Source: Symbiodinium kawagutii (taxonomy: Eukaryota > Sar > Dinophyceae > Suessiales > Symbiodiniaceae). From it: DNA of 64,000 nt. The notes under the pieces were generated by a model. The model was not told the DNA's origin, made no database searches, and saw nothing but the letters and a program-made list of their open reading frames with translations. Positions 57,755 to 64,000 of the stretch are shown piece by piece. Within the stretch, counting starts at the first letter, position 1; the number at the start of each line of letters is the position of its first letter. The stretch covers positions 615,534 to 679,533 of the forward strand of contig VSDK01012543.1 of the NCBI GenBank assembly GCA_009767595.1, given 5' to 3'. The translations under genes and the position numbers were made by a program.

Positions 57755-60700
57755 TCATTTCCGGTCCCAGGGTGTACAAAGGTTCGCCACTTGGATGCCA
57801 ACTTGGATGACTTGACACACACACACATCACACAGCTTCGCTGTGTAAATCATTCGTGCATTTCCCAAGCCTCTACAAAAACGATCCAAGTGATACCTTT
57901 CCCCAGTTCCAGTAAGGTAGATCTTTCGTCTGTTTCGATTCCTGTTTTCGAAGGGCATCGGTGGGGGTGGTGAACTGCTGGCCGCAGCTCGAGCTCCTGG
58001 TGAGTTGTTGTTGCGATGGGCCGCAACACTTGGGGGTCTGCCTCCTTCCTGGTGCTCTTCCTCACTTCGGTGGGGGTCTGTAGGCCTCCTCAGACTTGGG
58101 TTGGTCATGAACACTCCTTCATCTGATGAAGAGTGATCTTCTTCCATCGTTGGGACGCCATTCTCCATTCTTCTCCACACCAGGGTGGGTGCCTCCCTCC
58201 TTTCCTGAGTTTCCTTGACTTCGGTCTCTTCATCTTTCTTCCTCAGACCTTCACAGATCTTCTGAAACCATCTCTGGGCAACAAGGGTAGCGAGGATCAC
58301 CATCACGGTGTATCCAATCATGAACCATGGGATCTCCCCATCTTCTTCCTTCTCATCTTTCATTCCTCCTTGTGCACCTGCCCTTCTGAGCAGTGTCATA
58401 ATCATCACCAGCTTCAGTGCTTTTTCTGCTTTCTCGCTGCTTCTCTTCCTTTCCTCTTGGGGGTTCTCTTCTGACTTCTTTTCTTCCATGCTTTCCTCAT
58501 TCTTCTCAATCCTCATCATTCCCAACAGCTCCTTCAACTCTGTGATCTTCACGGCTGACAGAGCTTTCGTGCCAATGTCGGCGATCATGCTGGCACCAGG
58601 GATGTGTCTCATAATGACGTCGCCTCGGAGAGTTCGCCAACGGAGGTATCTGGCTCCCCTTCGTAGGTGTCTCGTCCTCCACGATGCTGTCTCTCCTGTC
58701 ACAATCGACAGGGCGCTGGCCGAGTCAGTGTACTGCCAGCATCGCACCTTCTGGTGACATAGCTCTTCCACCACGACTCTCACAGCCTCCGCCATGGTAG
58801 CCCCTTCCATAATTTCGACCAGTTCTGCTTCAGCTGTTGATGTGGTCTGGATTGGTTGTTTAGTGCTCTTCCAGAGCACTGGGGTACCACCCCATTTCAC
58901 AATGACGCATCCATGAGGATCCTGGCCAAAGGACGCGTCTGTGTAGACCTCCAAGTCGTCGTTGGTGTTTGGATCACCCAGCAGGATGCCATCATGCACT
59001 GTTCCAGCCAGGTACCCCCAAACCTGTGTAGCAAGCTTCATAACTTCCCTGGGAGATTTCGTGCTCAGCGATGCCATGCGGGCTACTGCAAACATCAGGT
59101 CTGGTCGACACCTGGTAACTAACCAGATGAGTTCTCCCACAACTTTTTGAGCTTCTTTCACCCTCTCTGGTGTTTTTTCCTCTTCTTGAAGGTCTCCTTG
59201 GTCCTCCTTTCCTTCGTCTTCATCTGGGAAATCTCTAGATATCAGGATCTTCTTGGTTTTCCAGCACGTCTTCCCTAAGTTTCTTCTCAGCATGTCGATG
59301 GTGTAGTTGGTCTGCGAGGCCTTCCATATGCCCTTCTCATCCCTCACAATCTCCATGCCTAGGAACCTTGTAGGCTGCTTGTGGTCAACTGCCATTGGGT
59401 TGGTGGTATCCCATTTCTCTTGGATCACCTGTGCCCATCCCCATGTGTCTTCCTCAGACGCTGCAATGAGGACATCATCCACATAGGTGAGGATCACCCC
59501 CAACACTTCGGCTTCGTCGCATCCATCCTCCTTGATCATCCATGCACTTGGTTCGGTCTCCATTTGGATGAGTCTTTGGTTCCCTTTCTTGAGCTTTCGA
59601 AGAGTGTCACCGCGGTGGTCTCCCCATAGCTTCGGTGACTGTCTGAATCCATAGACAGCTTTCAGTACCTCCCAGTACTGGTTCGGCTCAATGTATCCCA
59701 GCGCAACCAGAATCGATGGTGGTCGAAGTAGAACTCGTTTGATGCCTTCTTCGTCATCGGATTCGTGCTGCTGATTCATAGGCGCGTTCAAAAATGCAGT
59801 TCTGATATCGAGGGTGATGCCGAACCACTGCTTCTTGGTCGCCAACGTCAACGCTATTCTCAAGACTGATGCGTCAGCCCCGGCCGAGAAGCAATCGGTC
59901 TCACCTTCTGGAGCATGATTCCCACATGCTACTATCCTGCACTTCTTCTTTCCTCGGGGATTTTCTGGGTCTGGTTTGAGTGTGAACACTACCTTCGATG
60001 GTAACGCCAACAATCCTTCCTCAAACATCTGATTCGCTTCTTTGGCATCCACCAATCGCAGTGCCCTCTTGGTCTCTATCAAACTCCTCAACTCAGATTC
60101 GATTGCCTCCTTCCATCTTTCATGATTCTTTCGCACTTCCATGGGACTCACAATCTTCGTCTGTAGGATCTCTTCCTCATCCGGGGTGCAGTCCTGGAGT
60201 CGATTTGTAGCTTCGAGGACTTTCAGGACCACCTGGGGATCATCATAGATCATGTGCATCACCTCTTCGTTCAGCACGTGTTCCTTCTGTCTTGCTTCCT
60301 CCTCTTTGCAATGGTCCGTAGGTACCTGGGCACATCTGATCATGGTCTTCCCTCGAAGCTTTCGTCGGAGGTCTATGGGAGTGAGGGAGTCTTCCAGGGC
60401 AATCCAATGACCTGGGTCTTGTGGAGGTTCACGGGAGTGGGCGAAAACTGCACGTGTCATCACCTGGGTCCCATCTTGTCTCATCACCGAGTGTCCATGT
60501 GCAATCCATGTCGGAGAGAGGTACTTGACGGTTTCTTTCTGTGGTCCCAATTCCTTGGTCTTCCAGTACCTTTTCTTGATAACCACTGGTGACATGAATG
60601 GGGGTATCTCTTCCTCTTTTCTGTCTTCCCCTCCATACCTCAGCCTCTCTCTCCTCAACCTCTCATTGACATTTCTCAATGCTACCGGCCACCATTCTGA

Positions 60701-61243
60701 TCCAACCTTGGCACCATGGAGCATTCTTCTGATTCTTCCTTTAACTTCCTGAATCGCTCTTTCAGCTCTGCCGTTTGATTGGGGTTCTGCACCTGCTGTC
60801 CATGTCTGCAATATGCATCTTTCACGGCACCACTTGGCCAACTGTTGGCTGATGAATTCTCCACCTTGGTCACTGTGGAGCTGCTTCACTTCAAATCCTT
60901 CTGACTTCAGAGCGACATACATATCAATGATATGTCTCAGAACCTCATCTGCTCCTCTGGTAGCCATTGGAACTGCCAGTCGGTGGACCTTAATTTTCAC
61001 TCCATCTCTCATCCTCCTTTCTTCCTCTTCCTCTTGGGCAACCGAAGGTTCATAATCTGAGTCTTCCATCTGTGGAGCTTTGGTTTTTCTGTATGCCTCC
61101 AGATCCTCTTCACCACTTCCATCTTCCTTCTTCTTCGCTTCGTCTTCCTTCGGGCTCTCTTCCTCTTCATGATCTTCTATCTCTGGTGCATCTTCTGGAA
61201 TCTCCTCCTCCTGGATCGCTTCGTCATCCCTCTTCCACTGGGT
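57755..61243 (-). CDS. Copia polyprotein, downstream frame: integrase core, reverse transcriptase, RNase H, membrane tail
   Basis: The first Met is at 61069, but the frame is open up to a stop at 61244-61246, and the sequence before the Met is the same acidic linker, so it is probably reached from the upstream frame and not initiated separately. Counting from the Met, D67 and E103 give the integrase D-x35-E spacing. Reverse transcriptase has D421 in LDIRTAFLNA and the YVDD box at 529-532. RNase H has D711 (YTDAS), E747 (TSTAEAEL), D782 (TDSAS) and D831 (ADIGTKAL). After RNase H come a hydrophobic stretch (884-897), a good membrane-spanning segment (about 913-935), a charged and proline-rich linker, and a final YH...C1065...C1080-x2-C1083 cluster. 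The 1,104 codons have no stop. The polymerase parts should make cDNA from the element RNA and integrate it. The role of the tail is unknown. Confidence 0.9.
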   Translation of the reverse strand, partial: TQWKRDDEAIQEEEIPEDAPEIEDHEEEESPKEDEAKKKEDGSGEEDLEAYRKTKAPQMEDSDYEPSVAQEEEEERRMRDGVKIKVHRLAVPMATRGADEVLRHIIDMYVALKSEGFEVKQLHSDQGGEFISQQLAKWCRERCILQTWTAGAEPQSNGRAERAIQEVKGRIRRMLHGAKVGSEWWPVALRNVNERLRRERLRYGGEDRKEEEIPPFMSPVVIKKRYWKTKELGPQKETVKYLSPTWIAHGHSVMRQDGTQVMTRAVFAHSREPPQDPGHWIALEDSLTPIDLRRKLRGKTMIRCAQVPTDHCKEEEARQKEHVLNEEVMHMIYDDPQVVLKVLEATNRLQDCTPDEEEILQTKIVSPMEVRKNHERWKEAIESELRSLIETKRALRLVDAKEANQMFEEGLLALPSKVVFTLKPDPENPRGKKKCRIVACGNHAPEGETDCFSAGADASVLRIALTLATKKQWFGITLDIRTAFLNAPMNQQHESDDEEGIKRVLLRPPSILVALGYIEPNQYWEVLKAVYGFRQSPKLWGDHRGDTLRKLKKGNQRLIQMETEPSAWMIKEDGCDEAEVLGVILTYVDDVLIAASEEDTWGWAQVIQEKWDTTNPMAVDHKQPTRFLGMEIVRDEKGIWKASQTNYTIDMLRRNLGKTCWKTKKILISRDFPDEDEGKEDQGDLQEEEKTPERVKEAQKVVGELIWLVTRCRPDLMFAVARMASLSTKSPREVMKLATQVWGYLAGTVHDGILLGDPNTNDDLEVYTDASFGQDPHGCVIVKWGGTPVLWKSTKQPIQTTSTAEAELVEIMEGATMAEAVRVVVEELCHQKVRCWQYTDSASALSIVTGETASWRTRHLRRGARYLRWRTLRGDVIMRHIPGASMIADIGTKALSAVKITELKELLGMMRIEKNEESMEEKKSEENPQEERKRSSEKAEKALKLVMIMTLLRRAGAQGGMKDEKEEDGEIPWFMIGYTVMVILATLVAQRWFQKICEGLRKKDEETEVKETQERREAPTLVWRRMENGVPTMEEDHSSSDEGVFMTNPSLRRPTDPHRSEEEHQEGGRPPSVAAHRNNNSPGARAAASSSPPPPMPFENRNRNRRKIYLTGTGERYHLDRFCRGLGNARMIYTAKLCDVCVCQVIQVGIQVANLCTPWDRK

Positions 61244-63999
61244 TTATCCTCTGGTTCCGGCCATGTCAGGGTGGCAACTAAAGCATAACGGGCTTCACCC
61301 TTGCCTAAGTCTGGAGCTTTCCGAACCCCCCCCGCCACATCGACTGACAGGATTCCAGCTTTTGGTGGAAGTTTTTCTCGGCGGTGAGCTTTGTCTCTTC
61401 CTGCACCTTCTTGGCAGATTCTGCAATCCCTTCTGAAGGGTACGTGTTCACGGATCAGGTGAGTTCTCCATGAGCACATCTTGATCGTGATCGACATGTT
61501 GTTTGCCCTCATCACCGCCTCAGCAATAGAGGACACCATCACTGGGGTCCACCGTGCAAGGGCCTTTGATTTCTTCACCCTTTCTTCTGCTCCTCCTCGC
61601 TCCTCGAACATCTTCTTGGTTCTTTGCAGCTTGGGGAACGTCATCGTCAAATTGGTTCCCAGGGTTGTGGGCTTCGGTGCGATACCTCCTAGGTCAGCTT
61701 GATCCACACGGGTTTCCATCAAGCCATAGGTCTTTTTCATCGCTTGCCACTGTGGGGTTCTCCACCAGGAGACAACTTCTGGCATGTCCTCTGGAGCGGA
61801 TGGGTGTTCCACCAGGTACTTGATGGGTTCCAAGTTGCCTGATGCTTTTCTCATCTCTTCTGCCACTACATAAAGCATGTTCAGCCTCATCATCATAACA
61901 TCGTCCTGGAAGCACTTCTCTAGCTCCCACTCCTCACTTCCTTCAGCTCCCCATTCACCTCCTTTCCAGCATCTGACCGGGGGTGGAAGTCCAGGGACTG
62001 GGATGTGTCGCAGCTTTGATCGAGTCCTGCAATTGGGTGATCCAAGAATAGTGCTGATCTTTCCATCAATCGCCAACTGCAGTAGTTCGGCATAAAGTGG
62101 TTCCTCCAGCATGTCCCACTTTTCCCCATTCAGCAGGTCCACCTCGATAACTTTCCTCGTGTCACCTCCTAGATCTTTCATAGCTTTTCTGAACGTGAAT
62201 CCTTCGTTCTTCCCTGCATAGAGGTACAGAATCACGTTGCCCTCCTTCTTCCATAGTCTTCGTTGTCTTCGATTTCCAATGATGGTTCCCGGATTGGGTT
62301 CCACCACAAGTTCTCGCTTCACCTTCTGGGGTACTCCTTGAAATACGGGATGGTCCTCAACTACTCGGTGCATCCATGACATCAGCTCATCTCTGGCTTC
62401 TCCCCCCAACTGACGTTGAAAGCATTCAGGTACTTCTTCCAACTCGTCAATGAGTCGTAGGGCAGTTTCTCTGTCAATCATGGGGCATCCACCGTTGAGG
62501 TGGACTGAGATCTCACCTCGGGTTGGATGGTGGATGACAAGGTGATCGGAGGTCCATTGCAGTGAACACTGTAACTTCTCAATCAGGCCACCCATTGGAA
62601 TGATTGGCTCCACATCCCACTCCTCCGCCACCAATACTCCTCCCTTCGACATCCTCATTGAGGTATTCTGGCCTCCTGCAAGGGTAATCTTCACTTCCGG
62701 GTACCTCTTCAGGTCTTCATTCTTCTTCTGAGGTCTCAAAGCATGTGTTGCACCGGAGTCCACCAAGCCAAATCCCCGATTCGCTTGTACCCTCGAGAGT
62801 CTAAGCACTCGGAGACTTCCACTTCCATTCTTCATCTCATCAAGTTGACGCTGAAGGCTTCGGATGCGTGCTTCACCTGAATCTTCAGAACTTCTCGGTG
62901 ATCCACCTCCGGACATCCCCTTCAACATCCGACTTGCTTCTTCGAGAAGGCTCTTCATATCCTCCCCCTGACCTACCGCTGCCTTCTCTGAGCTTGCGTC
63001 TTCCTCCTCGCTTGTTTTGGGGGGCTTCTCACACTCAGCTTTGGCAACCTTCTTCGGTCCATGGGGGTGTCCCTGGGTGTTCTGGGATTGTTCTTTGGTT
63101 GGGCACTTTGAACTGTAGTGTTTCGTAGACCCGCATTGCCAACATCGTCGTTGATCATCCTTCTGATCGTGTGACCAGCGACATTGTTTGCCTCTCCTGC
63201 ACCCATCCTCTGTTAGGAAGTACTTACACTTTGGGGGTTCCTTCTTGGGAGTTTCCTGCTTCCCACCTCCTCCATTCCACTGTCCATTCTTCTCTTCCTC
63301 TTCCATTTTCCTCACCTTAGGATGTCCTGCAGCAATGGCCTTCTCCTTCTTCTTGGCATACGAAAGTTGATCGAATTCCGCCATCAGACATTCTGCCCAT
63401 TGTTCTAGGGACTTCTTCGTCGGCACCGTATCGATCATCAGCATGGTTCTTGTCAAATTCAGCCTGAATTGGAGTGGTGGATTGTTGTTCACCACCTTGT
63501 TCACCAGCTTATCTAGGCCTCTCAGGAGTACCGACGGATCTGGTAGCATGACTCCCATGTCTTCCGCTCTCCTTTTCCATCTGAGCCATTTACGGAGACC
63601 AGATATCACGTCTCCTGCTCCAGTGGCTTCTGGGGGTGCTTCCAACGCTGAGAGCACTGCAGCTTTTTCATGAACTCCACCAGGTTGGTAGTTCACCATG
63701 AGCTTCGTCACAATGGAGAGGACTCCCAAGTCCTTGCTGGCAATCACATCCTCTCGCTGGCTTTCGGGAAGCGACTGAAGCAGCAAGGTGCTTGCCCTTC
63801 GCTCGAGCCTCATCCATCGCTTGTCCTGCAAAGCTTTCGGAATTGTCACCTGGTGCTGCAGCTTCTCAAGGGGTTTCATAGTCTGATGGGATTGATACCA
63901 TTTTCGAGCGGTATCCACTGTCAAATCCCACCACTCTGCTGACGTCGTTCCAGAAGCATCCAGTCCTGGAAATCGACAGGGGCAGTGTCGGGGTTCCAT
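61177..63999 (-). CDS. Copia polyprotein, upstream frame: Gag, zinc fingers, protease, methyltransferase-like domain, integrase N-part
   Basis: An open frame of 940 codons; the first Met sits at the window edge, so the true start may be further upstream. Residues 1-230 are a Gag-like helical region. C258-x8-C267-x5-C273-x3-H277 is a CCCH zinc finger. C286-x2-C289-x4-H294-x4-C299 is the classic nucleocapsid zinc knuckle. The protease motif DSGAT starts at D414. Residues 585-790 look like a SAM-dependent methyltransferase fold: LYLYAG (591-596), an acidic strand end EVD (619-621), SPNC (654-657), EHP (731-733), VDQ (765-767) and KPTTLGTNL (776-784). H847-x4-H852-x6-C859-x2-C862 is the pre-integrase zinc site, and D887 in SVDVAG is the likely first integrase aspartate. 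The frame ends in a short basic tail because it leaves the integrase frame near 61243. Zinc, protease and integrase calls are strong. The methyltransferase call rests on motif order only. Confidence 0.88.
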   Translation of the reverse strand: MEPRHCPCRFPGLDASGTTSAEWWDLTVDTARKWYQSHQTMKPLEKLQHQVTIPKALQDKRWMRLERRASTLLLQSLPESQREDVIASKDLGVLSIVTKLMVNYQPGGVHEKAAVLSALEAPPEATGAGDVISGLRKWLRWKRRAEDMGVMLPDPSVLLRGLDKLVNKVVNNNPPLQFRLNLTRTMLMIDTVPTKKSLEQWAECLMAEFDQLSYAKKKEKAIAAGHPKVRKMEEEEKNGQWNGGGGKQETPKKEPPKCKYFLTEDGCRRGKQCRWSHDQKDDQRRCWQCGSTKHYSSKCPTKEQSQNTQGHPHGPKKVAKAECEKPPKTSEEEDASSEKAAVGQGEDMKSLLEEASRMLKGMSGGGSPRSSEDSGEARIRSLQRQLDEMKNGSGSLRVLRLSRVQANRGFGLVDSGATHALRPQKKNEDLKRYPEVKITLAGGQNTSMRMSKGGVLVAEEWDVEPIIPMGGLIEKLQCSLQWTSDHLVIHHPTRGEISVHLNGGCPMIDRETALRLIDELEEVPECFQRQLGGEARDELMSWMHRVVEDHPVFQGVPQKVKRELVVEPNPGTIIGNRRQRRLWKKEGNVILYLYAGKNEGFTFRKAMKDLGGDTRKVIEVDLLNGEKWDMLEEPLYAELLQLAIDGKISTILGSPNCRTRSKLRHIPVPGLPPPVRCWKGGEWGAEGSEEWELEKCFQDDVMMMRLNMLYVVAEEMRKASGNLEPIKYLVEHPSAPEDMPEVVSWWRTPQWQAMKKTYGLMETRVDQADLGGIAPKPTTLGTNLTMTFPKLQRTKKMFEERGGAEERVKKSKALARWTPVMVSSIAEAVMRANNMSITIKMCSWRTHLIREHVPFRRDCRICQEGAGRDKAHRREKLPPKAGILSVDVAGGVRKAPDLGKGEARYALVATLTWPEPEDKPSGRGMTKRSRRRRFQKMHQR

Positions 64000-64000
64000 T

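Larger units (their letters stand above)
57285..64000 (-). mobile_element. Copia (Ty1-like) LTR retrotransposon, 5' end cut by window
   Basis: Two long minus-strand frames give the Copia order: Gag/zinc knuckle, protease, integrase, reverse transcriptase, RNase H. Integrase before reverse transcriptase is what separates Copia from Gypsy elements (family knowledge). Every catalytic motif I looked for is present and there are no internal stops over about 2,000 codons, apart from one -1 frame change near 61243, so the copy appears recent. The 5' LTR, primer binding site and Gag start would lie past 64000. The 3' boundary is set at a candidate LTR end (57285) and is uncertain. Accessory parts not usual in Copia are a methyltransferase-like domain, an acidic insertion in the integrase core, and a membrane plus Cys/His tail. 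Confidence 0.9.

Noticed and set aside
57614..63942. Many plus-strand ORFs across the retrotransposon
   Set aside because: They are antisense shadows of the two long minus-strand frames, which carry all recognised motifs.

Overview
The window looks like nuclear DNA of a dinoflagellate, probably of the Suessiales/Symbiodiniaceae type. This is inferred from four things. Gene density is very low. Short GC-rich, exon-like islands sit in a sea of degenerate simple repeats. Telomere-type repeats are of the TTTAGGG/TTTTAGGG kind. A Copia-type retrotransposon carries unusual accessory domains. No bacterial operons, rRNA or convincing tRNA genes were seen. One assembly gap of 337 N lies at 13000-13336.

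Layout. Positions 1 to about 57 kb are non-coding or intronic in character. They hold micro- and minisatellites (1-215, 3024-3192, 7756-8215, 8968-9570, 12766-12999, 42556-42609, 44368-44515 and others), long blocks built from degenerate CAACCATCA or its complement TGATGGTTG, and many copies of short non-autonomous elements with terminal inverted repeats. I name the latter families A (about 105-120 bp, ends ..GGTGTTTCTCAAAATAGGGG), B (about 115 bp, ends GGCTATGGGTCAA, often fused to a second module B'), and C (about 100 bp, ends CTGGTTGGTGGTT). A fourth family, D (about 315 bp, two copies at 29390-29703 and 33333-33647), has imperfect inverted ends, 8-bp target duplications and a core of telomere-like repeat. 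One D copy is inserted inside a C copy. Single foldback elements lie at 16331-16453, 13598-13660 and 46930-46993.

Possible host exons are short GC-rich islands. The best is on the minus strand at 10931-11011 and reads as the glycine-rich loop of a protein kinase, preceded by a canonical AG acceptor. Other candidate exons (11680-11771, 4006-4114, 3238-3311, 55916-56028, 30129-30253) have plausible splice sites but no recognised domain, and for many islands the strand cannot be decided by eye.

The last 6.5 kb, on the minus strand, is the 3' part of a Copia (Ty1-like) LTR retrotransposon with two long open frames. The upstream frame (61177-63999) encodes Gag-like sequence, a CCCH and a CCHC zinc finger, an aspartic protease DSGAT motif, a methyltransferase-like domain, the HHCC pre-integrase zinc site and the first integrase aspartate. 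The downstream frame (57755-61243) encodes the rest of the integrase, reverse transcriptase, RNase H, a membrane-segment tail and a C-terminal Cys/His cluster. The two frames differ by -1 inside an acidic linker that interrupts the integrase core. Both frames lack internal stops, so the copy looks young. Its 5' end lies beyond the window.
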